Below are positions 26,897 through 36,147 of a stretch of DNA of 64,000 nt, piece by piece; the first letter of the stretch is position 1; each line of letters starts with the position of its first letter. Both the position numbers and the translations under genes were made by a program. Below the pieces are notes generated by a model. That model had not been told where the DNA came from. It ran no database searches and saw nothing but the letters and a program-made list of their open reading frames with translations. The stretch is from Cellvibrio fontiphilus (lineage in GTDB: Bacteria > Pseudomonadota > Gammaproteobacteria > Pseudomonadales > Cellvibrionaceae), in assembly GCF_035317345.1 (NCBI RefSeq), contig NZ_JAYKTU010000003.1, one strand, 5' to 3'.

Positions 26897-27844
26897 ATGA
26901 CCGCCAGGACCTGCATAGCCGTTGATTCAACCTGCGATTTACCGGCCAAATTTATCCAACAGCACAATATCGAAGTGCTGCCGATTTACATTAAACATGC
27001 CAAAGGCCAAGAGCTGGACTACCGCGACCCGCAAACCATGCTCAACTTTTACAAAAACCATAGCCGCGATGTGTACGGACTGGCGCAATCCGACCCGCTC
27101 TCAGTCAACGACATGACTGACATCCTGAAAAAACGCCTGCTGCCCAAATACGACTTGGTGCAAGTCGTCACCATCAACAGCAAAAAAAGCGATGTATTCA
27201 AACGCGTATCCGAAGCGGCGCTGGTGAATGAACCCAAATTTCGCGAGTTGGAGCGCAACGAGGGGCGCGCGCCCTTCCGCATTCGTTTATACGACTCCAT
27301 GTCCATGTTTACCGGTCACGCGCTACTGGTTTACGAGTTGGTTAAACGCATCCAGGTAGACAATTTGCCGCTCAATAAATCCATCCGCGAAATAGACAAT
27401 ATGCGCGATCAGGTGTACGGCTATTTGATCCCCAATGATTTGTCTTACATGCGCGAACGCCGCCACCTGCGCAAAGGCGACAACAATATTTCCTGGATCA
27501 ACTTTAAATTAGCCAGCGCGCTAAACCTGCGTCCGATAGTGCAATTACATCGCGGCAACACCGACAAAATCGATACCGGCCGCGGCTTCCTGGGCGCACT
27601 GGAGAAACTGCTAACCCATGTAAAAAAACAAATCCAGCAGGGGCTTACTAGCGATGTAGTTGCCATGAGTTACGGCGGCTTGTTGGAGGAAATTAAAGAC
27701 GAACCGGTGCTGGTGGAATTCCGCGAATTCTGCAAGCAGTACAACATCAAAACCATGCTTTCGATGATGAGCATGACCGGCGCCGTAAATGTAGGACCAA
27801 AATCTTTTGCGCTCTCTTTTGCGACCGACAAAGATTTGGTTTAA
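26897..27844 (+). CDS. DegV family fatty-acid-binding protein
   Basis: 315 residues from ATG 26897, preceded by CGAGGAGAGAAGAACC; the open frame extends further upstream without support. The N-terminal CIAVDSTCDLPAKFI and the VLPIYIKHAKGQELDYRD segment are DegV hallmarks. DegV proteins bind a fatty acid, and in some bacteria they deliver it to fatty-acid kinase. It is longer than the typical 280 residues and carries a lysine-rich C-terminal half. A strong terminator follows. Confidence 0.85.
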   Translation: MTARTCIAVDSTCDLPAKFIQQHNIEVLPIYIKHAKGQELDYRDPQTMLNFYKNHSRDVYGLAQSDPLSVNDMTDILKKRLLPKYDLVQVVTINSKKSDVFKRVSEAALVNEPKFRELERNEGRAPFRIRLYDSMSMFTGHALLVYELVKRIQVDNLPLNKSIREIDNMRDQVYGYLIPNDLSYMRERRHLRKGDNNISWINFKLASALNLRPIVQLHRGNTDKIDTGRGFLGALEKLLTHVKKQIQQGLTSDVVAMSYGGLLEEIKDEPVLVEFREFCKQYNIKTMLSMMSMTGAVNVGPKSFALSFATDKDLV

Positions 27845-27860
27845 CTCATTGGCACCATAC

Positions 27861-27902
27861 AAAAACAACAAACCCCGGAACAAGCCGGGGTTTGTTGTTT
27901 TT
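27861..27902. terminator. Bidirectional intrinsic terminator
   Basis: Long inverted repeat: ACAACAAACCCCGG, loop AACAAG, then CCGGGGTTTGTTGT, followed by a T-run, with an A-run on the other side. It separates the convergent DegV and exchanger genes and can work for both. Confidence 0.93.
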
Positions 27903-27926
27903 ATGAAGGAGGATTTGCAGGCGGAA

Positions 27927-28889
27927 TTAACCTTGCAAACCGAACATGGCCGCAATGTAAGTCACATAGGCACCAAGCAAAATCGCCCCCTTAAGACGCG
28001 ACAAACGCAAGCCGAAGAACAAGAACAAGAGCAACAAGACAGCGGCACCGAGCATTACAAACTGGTCGATACTCAGCAGACGCCCTTCCATCGGCAGCGG
28101 AGTGATCACCGATGAAATACCCAATATGCACAGAATGTTGAAAATGTTGCTGCCGACAATATTACCCACGGCCACATCGGCATGCTTGCGAATCGCCGCA
28201 ATGATAGAAACTGCCAACTCAGGCAATGAAGTGCCTACCGCAACGACGGTCAGGCCAATAATCGCCTCGGGAACCCCCAGCTGCTCACCCAAGCCAACAG
28301 CGCCCAACAAAAAGCGGTTGGCACCCACAATCAGCATTGCCAAACCACCCACGGTGGCCAAAATGGTCATGGGAATGCTCATGGGAACAACTTCAATTTC
28401 CTCTGATTCTGCCTTGTGCAGCTGCGCCTCGGGGCTGGCAGTATCTTCACGCTCGGTGCGATATGCCCACACCAAATAGGCCGCGAGCACAGCTAGCATC
28501 AATATCCCCTCCAAGCGCCCCAGACCACCAAAACTAGCCAACCCCATAAACAGCAAGGTTGCAAACAACATGGTCAACCCATCGCGGCGCAACGATTGGA
28601 TGTGAGTAACCAACGGCATAATCACCGCGCTGATACCTAAAATCAGTAGGATGTTAGCGATATTACTACCCACCACGTTGCCAACGGCAATGGCGGGAGA
28701 TCCACTCAATGCAGCTTGCAAAGAGACTACCAGCTCTGGCGCGGATGTACCGAAACCAACAATGACCAAACCAGCTAACAGCGGTGAAACTCCCATCCGT
28801 CGTGCAGCAGCCAGCGCACCACGCACCAGCGCCTCCCCACCAACGGTTAGCAATACCAGGCCGACAAACAACCAAAACAAATGAATCAT
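27927..28889 (-). CDS. Calcium/sodium antiporter (YrbG-type CaCA family)
   Basis: About 320 residues from the Met of MIHLFWLFVGL, chosen because AGAGGACTTGTCC precedes it; an upstream ATG adds 11 residues. Two homologous halves carry the alpha repeats GFGTSAPELVVSLQ (about 50) and AVGTSLPELAVSI (near 225), each followed by a GN(V/I)VGSN segment, the ion-binding signature. About ten membrane helices are separated by a central acidic loop. It is expected to exchange Ca2+ for Na+ across the inner membrane. Confidence 0.93.
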   Translation of the reverse strand: MIHLFWLFVGLVLLTVGGEALVRGALAAARRMGVSPLLAGLVIVGFGTSAPELVVSLQAALSGSPAIAVGNVVGSNIANILLILGISAVIMPLVTHIQSLRRDGLTMLFATLLFMGLASFGGLGRLEGILMLAVLAAYLVWAYRTEREDTASPEAQLHKAESEEIEVVPMSIPMTILATVGGLAMLIVGANRFLLGAVGLGEQLGVPEAIIGLTVVAVGTSLPELAVSIIAAIRKHADVAVGNIVGSNIFNILCILGISSVITPLPMEGRLLSIDQFVMLGAAVLLLLFLFFGLRLSRLKGAILLGAYVTYIAAMFGLQG

Positions 28890-28972
28890 GGACAAGTCCT
28901 CTGCAGTTGAAATTGGGCGCAACTATAACGGGAATTGCGAACTTTGCCTAAAAATCCACAATAGTCGCCGAT

Positions 28973-29002
28973 AAAAAAGCCCGCACTGGAGGGCGGGCTT
29001 TT
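28973..29002 (-). terminator. Intrinsic terminator of galE
   Basis: Inverted repeat AAAAGCCCGC / GCGGGCTTTT (10 bp, 8-nt loop) lying 22 nt beyond the galE stop, with a T-run on the minus strand. Confidence 0.92.
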
Positions 29003-29023
29003 AGATATAGCGCTAAACACTCA

Positions 29024-30052
29024 TTAACTGTCATAACCATTCGGGTTTTGCGACTGCCAGCGCCACGCATCTTGCATCATGCGCGCCAAATCAAATTCAG
29101 CATTCCAACCCAATTCAGTTCTGGCCTTTACCGGGTCGGCATAACAGCTGGCAATATCGCCCGGGCGGCGCGGCACAATTTTATATGGAACAGGGCGACC
29201 ACTCGCCACTTCAAATGCCTTGACCATCTCCAACACCGAATATCCACGCCCGGTACCCAGATTATATGCACGGCAACCTGCACCGGATTTATCCAAGCCT
29301 TGAAGTGCCGCCACATGTCCCTTGGCCAAATCCACTACATGGATGTAATCGCGCACACCGGTGCCATCCACCGTATTGTAGTCATCGCCAAACACACTCA
29401 ATTCCTTAAGTTTGCCAATCGCCACCTGAGCGACATAGGGCAGCAAATTGTTAGGAATACCGGCAGGATCTTCGCCAATCAACCCACTTTCATGCGCTCC
29501 TACCGGGTTGAAGTAACGCAGCAATGAAATATTCCACTGACTACCCGGCGCGCGAGCTATATCCTGCATCATCTCCTCTACCATCAACTTGCTACGCCCA
29601 TAAGGGTTGGTCGCCGAGGTAGCAAAGCTTTCATTGATGGGCACAGATACAGGGTCGCCATACACAGTGGCCGATGAACTAAAAATCAGCTTCCACACCT
29701 TAAATTCTTCCATTACTTCGGTGAGCGACAAACTGCCGGCCACATTGTAGCGATAGTATTTCATGGGGATTTGGTTGGACTCACCCACCGCCTTCAAACC
29801 GGCAAAGTGCATTACGGCCGCGAACGCATGGGCAGCAAAGACCTCGCGCATAGCCTCTTTATCATTGATGTCCACTTGATAAAACACCGGCTCAACACCG
29901 GCGATTTTTGCCACGCGCTTAAGCGCTTCGGGCTTGCTGTTGCAGAGGTTATCCACCACCACGGGCAAATAACCACTACTGATGAGTTCCACACAGACGT
30001 GACTACCGATAAAACCGGCGCCACCAGTGACCAAAACAGGAGTGCGAGACAT
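29024..30052 (-). CDS. galE: UDP-glucose 4-epimerase
   Basis: 342 residues from MSRTPVLVTGGAGFIGSHV; the start is supported by an AAGGAA site and by the family N-terminus. The Rossmann motif GGAGFIG, the catalytic Ser/Tyr/Lys (SSSATVYG and NPYGRSK) and the C-terminal RRPGDIASCYADP are all present. It interconverts UDP-glucose and UDP-galactose for polysaccharide synthesis or galactose use. It is flanked by terminators, so it is probably monocistronic. Confidence 0.95.
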   Translation of the reverse strand: MSRTPVLVTGGAGFIGSHVCVELISSGYLPVVVDNLCNSKPEALKRVAKIAGVEPVFYQVDINDKEAMREVFAAHAFAAVMHFAGLKAVGESNQIPMKYYRYNVAGSLSLTEVMEEFKVWKLIFSSSATVYGDPVSVPINESFATSATNPYGRSKLMVEEMMQDIARAPGSQWNISLLRYFNPVGAHESGLIGEDPAGIPNNLLPYVAQVAIGKLKELSVFGDDYNTVDGTGVRDYIHVVDLAKGHVAALQGLDKSGAGCRAYNLGTGRGYSVLEMVKAFEVASGRPVPYKIVPRRPGDIASCYADPVKARTELGWNAEFDLARMMQDAWRWQSQNPNGYDS

Positions 30053-30175
30053 GTAAGATTCCTTATAAATGAAGAGCCGCCAGCGCGCATTGAACCAGAC
30101 TTGGCAAAGCAGCATAAGGGCTCATGAAGAATCTTTTATTAAATCATATAATTATTATTTTAAAAATCTAGTTAA

Positions 30176-30206
30176 TAAAAAAGGGCGAGCCTAAACTCAC
30201 CCTTTT
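30176..30206 (-). terminator. Intrinsic terminator of the TorF-like gene
   Basis: Stem AAAAGGGCGAG / CTCACCCTTTT (one C-A mismatch, 6-nt loop) followed by a T-run on the minus strand, 26 nt past the stop. Confidence 0.88.
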
Positions 30207-30231
30207 CTGATAAATCCCAAATCGCTTTGGA

Positions 30232-30936
30232 TTACATAATTGGCAGAGACAGAGTCACCACAAAGTTAGTCTCATCAGGAGCCGCACCATCATTGTCATC
30301 AATGATTTGACCCAGAGTGAAGCTTAGTTTGTCGTTGAATTTGTAGGTAACGTCCAAGTGCGAAGCTGTCGCATCACCATCATCCATGTGTTGACCGTAT
30401 TTCACATTTACTTTCTCGAAGTTCAGCTCAGCGGTGGCATAGCTGTAATCTTCAGAGAAGTAGTTGTGGTCTGCATTAATTGCATCGTAATAAGTGACCT
30501 TGAATGGGCCATAGCCGATGAATGGAATTACTTCCACGTAGTCGCCAGGGCTCACAGGCTCATAAGTCATTTCTACTTCTTCTCCTTCCACCTCTTCCAT
30601 GTATGTACCAGTGGGGTTGGCGTAGTTGTAAGAAACAACACTCACACCATAAGAGAAATCACCAGCGCTACCTGAGTAGCCAACATAGATATCGTATTCA
30701 GTGCCAAGAACTTTATCGCCAGAAGAAGTCCACAATCCAGCAACGAAACCGTTGCTGCTGACATTAATGTCACCAATCAGTGCAGCGCCACCCAACAAAT
30801 CAAAACCACGCCAGTAGTACATGCTGGACGCGCCCACTGAGGCGGCCACTTCGGCAGCGTGAACGGCTGGCACAGAAAAACCGGCCATTGCAGAAAGAGC
30901 GATTGCACCAGCAACTAACTTTTGTTTCATTTTCAT
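30232..30936 (-). CDS. TorF-family putative outer-membrane porin
   Basis: 234 residues. The signal peptide (1-27) ends VHA. The mature start EVAASVGASSMYYWRGFDL and the alternating beta-strand pattern fit the TorF/gcw_chp family (TIGR02001) of proteobacterial outer-membrane proteins. It is acidic, with an insertion rich in Glu (MEEVEGEEVEM). The transported substrate is unknown. A 230-bp AT-rich gap upstream should hold its promoter. Confidence 0.85.
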   Translation of the reverse strand: MKMKQKLVAGAIALSAMAGFSVPAVHAAEVAASVGASSMYYWRGFDLLGGAALIGDINVSSNGFVAGLWTSSGDKVLGTEYDIYVGYSGSAGDFSYGVSVVSYNYANPTGTYMEEVEGEEVEMTYEPVSPGDYVEVIPFIGYGPFKVTYYDAINADHNYFSEDYSYATAELNFEKVNVKYGQHMDDGDATASHLDVTYKFNDKLSFTLGQIIDDNDGAAPDETNFVVTLSLPIM

Positions 30937-30984
30937 GAGTTCTTCCTCTATTTAATGGTCTTTTCAAAATGTCTTTTGATGCAG

Positions 30985-31170
30985 CTATTGATAATTCACA
31001 CTAGCCTGACCGTACCATTGCAGATACCAAGCCAATTTTGTTTTTTCCATTAAAATCAAAAAGTTACTCATTGAATACAAGTTTGGATACCATAGTTCAA
31101 ACAACCAACAGCACCAAAACAGTGCGAACATCGCGAGCATTTCTGCGGTGTGCGCACCAATAACACTCAT
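30985..31170 (-). CDS. Small ORF overlapping the EamA gene stop (61 aa)
   Basis: The ATG overlaps the stop of the EamA transporter gene (ATGA), so it could be read by re-initiation. The peptide has one hydrophobic, Trp-rich stretch (MLAMFALFWCCWLFELWY) and no recognised family. It lies in the region that should also hold the promoter of the TorF-like gene, so it may be fortuitous. Confidence 0.25.
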   Translation of the reverse strand: MSVIGAHTAEMLAMFALFWCCWLFELWYPNLYSMSNFLILMEKTKLAWYLQWYGQASVNYQ

Positions 31171-32159
31171 TTATAACGAGCCGTATCCTCACGCGCGTTT
31201 TCCAGCAAGATTTGCGCGCCACTTTGCCCATCAGCCGGCCTGCGCAATGAAGCTAATAATGCAGAAATCACCCCATCGCACCAACTCCGAACTGCCCATG
31301 GCGAATACAGCAAAAGCCCGGTCAGCACCAGAGCAACACCCACCAAAGTACTTGTGGGCAGCTGTTCCGCTGCCAAGTGCTTGCCAATCAATATGGCTAG
31401 CACTGGTGTCATCAAGGTGATCAGCGACACTGCATTAGCCGATAAGCGCTGCAGAATAAAAAAGAACATCACTGCACCAAGAAGCGAGCCAACAATCGCC
31501 AAGTACACAATTGCACTGGCTGACTTCAGTGATACCTGTTCCGGCAGATGACCATCCATCAACCACCAACTCAGCACTAAACCAGGCAACGCAAATAACA
31601 AAGCTCCTGTTGCCTGCTGAAAAGGCGAGGCCTGTTGAACACTGGTTGCACTCAGTTTTTTTACCCAAACGCTGCTAAAACTGAACAGAAAACAAGACAA
31701 TAAAATTCCAACCACACCGTAGATTGACGCCATATCAAAATGTAGCTGCTGATAAAAAATTACCAGCAACCCACCAATAGCCATCAACAGTGCCAGCACA
31801 CGTTTAACACCAAAAGGATTCTGCTTTAACAGCAGCAGTGTCATGACACCGGTAGCAAAAGGTGAGAGCGCAAAAATAACTGCAACCAAACCCGATGGAA
31901 TAAATTGTGCTGCCCAATACACCAAAGGCATGTTCGGGAAAATTCCCAAGGAGGCCGCAAAGTAAATGTTGCGCTGCTGCCAATAAGCAGCAAGTGATTG
32001 ACGCAGAAATGCATGAATCAATATTGCCAGCGCAAAAGCCAACGACATGCGCGCGCATACTGCTGCGATAAAGCTGAGGCTATCGCTGCTCCACTGGATA
32101 GCGAGCGGAGTGGTTGCCCATATAAGCACCACGGAAATGTAAGCAAAAAAAACGGCCAC
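31167..32159 (-). CDS. EamA/DMT-superfamily exporter
   Basis: 330 residues from a GTG start at 32159. This start is chosen because AAGGAG lies 8 nt upstream; the open frame extends 18 codons further through that site. Ten predicted helices form two EamA repeats (about 8-140 and 150-290), beginning VFFAYISVVLIWATTPLAIQW. DMT exporters move amino acids, nucleobases or other metabolites out of the cell; the substrate cannot be read here. The long leader carries an attenuator-like structure (32263-32394), which suggests ligand-dependent control. Confidence 0.88.
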   Translation of the reverse strand: MAVFFAYISVVLIWATTPLAIQWSSDSLSFIAAVCARMSLAFALAILIHAFLRQSLAAYWQQRNIYFAASLGIFPNMPLVYWAAQFIPSGLVAVIFALSPFATGVMTLLLLKQNPFGVKRVLALLMAIGGLLVIFYQQLHFDMASIYGVVGILLSCFLFSFSSVWVKKLSATSVQQASPFQQATGALLFALPGLVLSWWLMDGHLPEQVSLKSASAIVYLAIVGSLLGAVMFFFILQRLSANAVSLITLMTPVLAILIGKHLAAEQLPTSTLVGVALVLTGLLLYSPWAVRSWCDGVISALLASLRRPADGQSGAQILLENAREDTARYK

Positions 32160-32262
32160 GGCATAACTCCTTATTGCCCCATGAGCAACACGCAGGTAAT
32201 TGCCGCAGCACAACGTCAGCGTTGTTTCACTGAAATTTTAAAAACTGAAACCCTGAAAACAA

Positions 32263-32293
32263 AAAGGCCGCAGTTTTTATGCTGCGGCCTTTG
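32263..32293 (-). terminator. Intrinsic terminator in the EamA leader
   Basis: Stem AAAGGCCGCAG / CTGCGGCCTTT (11 bp, 8-nt loop), followed on the minus strand by TTTTTGTTTT. It sits about 105 nt upstream of the EamA start and beyond any other minus-strand gene, so it can only end a leader or a small RNA. Confidence 0.85.
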
Positions 32294-32394
32294 TTTATAA
32301 CGATTATTCAATTAATCAACAAAATCCGCTCCGCAAAATAGCGACGCCCGCAAACCAAATAGTTGGTCGCAGTGCGCAGCAATGTTTGACGGAG
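32263..32394 (-). promoter_or_regulatory. Candidate structured leader of the EamA gene
   Basis: On the minus strand, CTCCG (32394-32390) can pair with CGGAG (32333-32329), closing a region that includes the hairpin ACCAA/TTGGT (32367-32354) and a competing GCGAC/GTCGC pairing. Downstream is an intrinsic terminator (32293-32263). TGCTGCG in the upstream part (32381-32375) is complementary over 7 nt to the 5' arm of that terminator (32286-32280), the geometry of an antiterminator. I recognise no known riboswitch class. The structure is read by eye and not folded. Confidence 0.4.
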
Positions 32395-32552
32395 TTCATT
32401 TGATACATAATTAATTGATCTAAGGTTATAAGGTTTTTTGTAACTAGGCGGAGAGTAAGTTAATTTTTGTTCAGCCACAAGACATTTTTAACGTTTTTTT
32501 TAATGGTCGCTATCGCCTATACTTTCATGAATTATTCTTTGCGATTTCACTC

Positions 32553-33818
32553 ATGAAAATATACTTGGTTGGCGGCGCCGTCCGCGACAAATTATTGCAG
32601 CGACCAGTCACCGAACGGGACTGGGTTGTAGTTGGCAGCAGCCCGGAACAAATGCAGCAGCTGGGCTATTCGCCGGTAGGCAAAGATTTCCCGGTATTTT
32701 TGCATCCACAGACCAAAGAGGAATATGCCCTCGCCCGCACCGAGCGCAAAACCGGTCGCGGTTATGGTGGTTTCAGTTTTTATTGCGGAGCCGAAGTTAC
32801 ACTGGAAGAGGACCTTATCCGCCGCGATCTCACCATCAATGCCATGGCTGAAGATGAGCAGGGCAATATCATTGATCCATACAATGGTCGTCGCGATCTC
32901 GACGAAAAAATATTGCGGCATGTATCGCCGGCATTTGCAGAGGATCCAGTGCGTATTTTACGTGTTGCACGTTTTGCGGCGCGCTATCACCAATTAGGTT
33001 TTAAACTTTCAAATGAAACCCTTGAATTAATGCGCAGCATGGTGGCCATGGGTGAGGCAGACCATTTAGTGGCCGAACGCATATGGAAGGAAACCGAGCG
33101 TGCGCTGGACGAACCCAACCCTGAAATCTTTATCCAACTATTGCGCAACTGCAATGCACTGGAGCGTTTATTTCCAGAGATAGACGCGCTGTTTGGCGTG
33201 CCGCAAACTGCAATCCATCACCCTGAAATTGACACAGGCATTCACACCCTGATGAGCTTGCAACAAGCGGTAAAACTGGCCGGTAATGGCTGCGTGCGTT
33301 TTGCAACTCTGGTGCATGATCTGGGCAAAGCCACTACACCAAAAGAGGAGTGGCCGCGCCATATCGCCCATGAAGACCGCAGCCTACCATTGGTCAAACA
33401 ACTTTGTGCACGCATCAATACGCCCAAGGAATTCAAAGAACTCGCCTTGTTAGCCGCACAATGGCACACCCACTGTCACCGCGCACTGGAGTTAAAACCA
33501 GCCACAGTATTAAAAGTGCTTCATGCGACCGATGCATTTCGTCGCCCTGAACGCTTTGAGCAATTTTTACTGTGCTGCGAAGCAGACGCACGAGGTCGTA
33601 CAGGCTTTGAAAATCGCGATTATCCACAAGCCGATTTTTTTCGCCAATGTTTAACCGCCGCAAAAACAGTAGATATAGATGCCGTCAAAGCACAAGGTTT
33701 GAGTGGTCCAGCATTTGGAGAAGCACTGGATAAACAGCGCATAGAAAAACTAACCGCGCTTAAACAGCGGCACAACCAAACATTAATCAGCGATTCATCA
33801 GCCATATCAAAACAATAA
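32553..33818 (+). CDS. cca: Multifunctional CCA tRNA nucleotidyltransferase
   Basis: 421 residues, full gammaproteobacterial length. N-terminal catalytic motifs: LVGGAVRDKLL, the RDWVVVG segment, EDLIRRDLTINAMA, and RILRVARFAARYHQLGF. A C-terminal HD domain (about 225-330: GIHTLMSLQQA, TLVHDLGKATTP) gives the phosphohydrolase activity. It adds or repairs the 3' CCA of tRNAs. A TATACT box 30 nt before the start is a plausible -10. Confidence 0.95.
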   Translation: MKIYLVGGAVRDKLLQRPVTERDWVVVGSSPEQMQQLGYSPVGKDFPVFLHPQTKEEYALARTERKTGRGYGGFSFYCGAEVTLEEDLIRRDLTINAMAEDEQGNIIDPYNGRRDLDEKILRHVSPAFAEDPVRILRVARFAARYHQLGFKLSNETLELMRSMVAMGEADHLVAERIWKETERALDEPNPEIFIQLLRNCNALERLFPEIDALFGVPQTAIHHPEIDTGIHTLMSLQQAVKLAGNGCVRFATLVHDLGKATTPKEEWPRHIAHEDRSLPLVKQLCARINTPKEFKELALLAAQWHTHCHRALELKPATVLKVLHATDAFRRPERFEQFLLCCEADARGRTGFENRDYPQADFFRQCLTAAKTVDIDAVKAQGLSGPAFGEALDKQRIEKLTALKQRHNQTLISDSSAISKQ

Positions 33819-33874
33819 CAATAACATTACACAAAGCTCACAACCAGGATTCATCAGCAGGGGGAGAAAAATCT

Positions 33875-34621
33875 ATGCCTAACCAACAAAAAGTTGCCTT
33901 GGTTACCGGCGCAGCGAAACGTATAGGTGCCGAAATAGCTCGCCAGCTTCACGCCACAAACTTTAATTTGATCATTCACTATTACCACTCCGAACCTGAA
34001 GCATTTGCGCTTGTTAATGAACTAAATAGTCAGCGCGCAGATTCTGCAATAGCCATCAAAGCAGATCTGAATAACCATGTACAATTGATGGCTCTTGCAA
34101 AACAAGCCAGCGAAAAATGGCAAGGAGTTTCCCTGCTTATCAATAATGCTTCCAGTTTTTATCCCACCCAGTTTGGCGAGGCAAGTGAAGCAGATTGGGA
34201 TGATTTGATTGGATCAAATTTAAAAGCGCCTTATTTTCTTGCGCAGGCTTTGGCGCCGGCACTTACTGCAGCAGCAGGCTGCATAGTGAATATCGCCGAT
34301 ATTTATGCTGATAAACCACTGCGTGGTCACAGTATTTATTCCATCGCAAAAGCGGGCAACCTGATGCTGACCAAAAGCCTCGCGCAAGAATTGGCACCGC
34401 GTGTTAGGGTGAATGGTATTGCGCCCGGCGCTATTCTATGGCCAGAACAAGAAGGTAAATTATCTGACGATGACAAAGAAAAAATGCTAAATAAAATTCC
34501 ACTACAACAGCGCGGACAAGCACAGGATATCGCCAAAGCGATTATGTTTTTGGTGATAGATGCCCCCTATGTAACGGGCCAGGTGTTAACAGTGGATGGC
34601 GGCCGTTCACTCACCATATAA
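33875..34621 (+). CDS. Pteridine reductase (short-chain dehydrogenase, FolM-like)
   Basis: 248 residues. It has the SDR cofactor motif TGAAKRIGAEIA with the Arg typical of pteridine reductases (NADPH), NNAS and the catalytic YSIAKAGN, ending GQVLTVDGGRSLTI. It probably reduces dihydromonapterin or dihydrofolate. The nearby folK and folB genes support a pterin role. The start follows AGGGGGAGAAAAATCT. Confidence 0.85.
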   Translation: MPNQQKVALVTGAAKRIGAEIARQLHATNFNLIIHYYHSEPEAFALVNELNSQRADSAIAIKADLNNHVQLMALAKQASEKWQGVSLLINNASSFYPTQFGEASEADWDDLIGSNLKAPYFLAQALAPALTAAAGCIVNIADIYADKPLRGHSIYSIAKAGNLMLTKSLAQELAPRVRVNGIAPGAILWPEQEGKLSDDDKEKMLNKIPLQQRGQAQDIAKAIMFLVIDAPYVTGQVLTVDGGRSLTI

Positions 34622-34658
34622 TCACCCCCTACCTCATCGACAGTTATAGCGAGCAACC

Positions 34659-35621
34659 ATGATCAGAGCGCAATTATTAACGCCGGCAGGCGAATGGATT
34701 GTTGGCGGTGAAGAACTGGTAATTCGCTGGCGCGATGGAAAAGGTTTTATTTGGATTGACCTCTTAGGCGAAGAACCCGCGAGTGAGAAAGCATTTTTAG
34801 CAGCCATGGGCTGCCACCCTCTTGCTATTGAGGACGTGCAACGCTTTCGACACCCGCCCAAAACGGAAACCTTTGATAATTACACGCTGATTTTATATCG
34901 CGGCATCACCGAATTTAATAAAGATTTAACCATCCAACAAATGACCATTGCGCTCTTTGCCGGAGAGCACTGTTTGATCAGCTGTCACCCGCGCCACTCT
35001 ATGGGAGTAAATCATTATTGGGAGAATGCCCAGAGTGAAAACTTATTAGTGAGCCCGGGCCTATTGGCATCGCGGATTATGCGATTCTCTGTAGGGCGTT
35101 ATCTTGAGGCTATCCTTGCATTTGAACCCTCACTCACAGAGCTGGAAGACTCAATGCAGGAAAGACCCAATGATGAAGTGATGCGTGAATTAATTGCTTA
35201 TCAGGCCCGCTTGCGCAAACTGAAACGCATTTTTAGCTACCACGAGAAACTGGTCACTAATCTTTTGAAGGACATTCCCCAGCAACTCATCGAAGAAGAT
35301 GGTGATATAGAGCACGCACTACAAGATTTATTTGAACGCTGCGAACGTTTGCATGGGTTGTGCACTATGTATTATGAGATATGCGGTGATTTGATTAATG
35401 GCTATTTGTCCATCAGCTCGCACCAGCTAAACAATACCATGCGTATACTGACTGTGATTACGGCTATTTTTGTTCCCTTAACCTTTATTGCTGGTATTTA
35501 CGGGATGAACTTTGAAAATATGCCGGAACTGCGCGAACCTAATGGTTATTTTTATACACTGGGTGCCATGTTTATTATTGCACTGAGCTTTGGCAGCATC
35601 GCCTACAAGAAGTGGTTTTAA
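34659..35621 (+). CDS. CorA/ZntB-family divalent cation transporter
   Basis: 320 residues. A large cytoplasmic N-terminal domain with a long alpha-helix (about 160-250) leads to two C-terminal helices. The GMN signature is in GIYGMNFENMPE, followed by the last helix (YFYTLGAMFIIALSFGSIAY) and a KKW end. It forms pentameric channels for Mg2+ or other divalent ions; Zn versus Mg cannot be told from sequence. Confidence 0.92.
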   Translation: MIRAQLLTPAGEWIVGGEELVIRWRDGKGFIWIDLLGEEPASEKAFLAAMGCHPLAIEDVQRFRHPPKTETFDNYTLILYRGITEFNKDLTIQQMTIALFAGEHCLISCHPRHSMGVNHYWENAQSENLLVSPGLLASRIMRFSVGRYLEAILAFEPSLTELEDSMQERPNDEVMRELIAYQARLRKLKRIFSYHEKLVTNLLKDIPQQLIEEDGDIEHALQDLFERCERLHGLCTMYYEICGDLINGYLSISSHQLNNTMRILTVITAIFVPLTFIAGIYGMNFENMPELREPNGYFYTLGAMFIIALSFGSIAYKKWF

Positions 35622-35631
35622 TAGGATACGA

Positions 35632-36147
35632 CTAGCTCGCAATGGAAATTGGCTTACCGTTCCATTCAAAATTAACTATCCATAAAGACTGAGAAGTTTT
35701 GTCGTACTCCTGCCATAACTGGCCATAGGTTTTTTGCAACTGTGGGTGCAACAATTCTGGAGCGATATTCGCCAACGGTAACAACACAAAGGCATTTTTA
35801 GTAATTTCAGCTCGCGGCAACTCAATGCCTGATTCCACACCAACAAATTCACCATAAGTTAAAATATCAATATCCAGTGTGCGCGGACTGAACTTGGGGC
35901 CGCTGCGTTTGCGACCATTGTGATCTTCTATTCGCTTTAGCAATTCAGACAAATCCGTAATCGATAAATGCGTCTCAACACCCACCACTAAATTAAAAAA
36001 ATTACTGCCATCAAAGCCAATTGACTTGCTTTCATACACCGGGGAAATAATCAGCTCACCAAAGTTTTCTGTCAGAGCATCCAATGCCGCAGCTATGTGT
36101 TTATGACGCTCGACATTGCTACCCAAACTCAAATAAATCGAAGTCAT
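35632..36147 (-). CDS. folK: 2-amino-4-hydroxy-6-hydroxymethyldihydropteridine diphosphokinase
   Basis: 171 residues. Family motifs are clear: YLSLGSNVERHKHI at the start, the KRSGPKFSPRTLDIDIL pyrophosphokinase motif (near 78-94) and LPLANIAPELLHP. It transfers pyrophosphate from ATP to the pterin in folate synthesis. Its start overlaps the folB stop by 4 nt (ATGA). Confidence 0.95.
   Translation of the reverse strand: MTSIYLSLGSNVERHKHIAAALDALTENFGELIISPVYESKSIGFDGSNFFNLVVGVETHLSITDLSELLKRIEDHNGRKRSGPKFSPRTLDIDILTYGEFVGVESGIELPRAEITKNAFVLLPLANIAPELLHPQLQKTYGQLWQEYDKTSQSLWIVNFEWNGKPISIAS

Noticed and set aside
34336..34536. Antisense frame within the pteridine reductase gene
   Set aside because: Shadow of a complete SDR gene.
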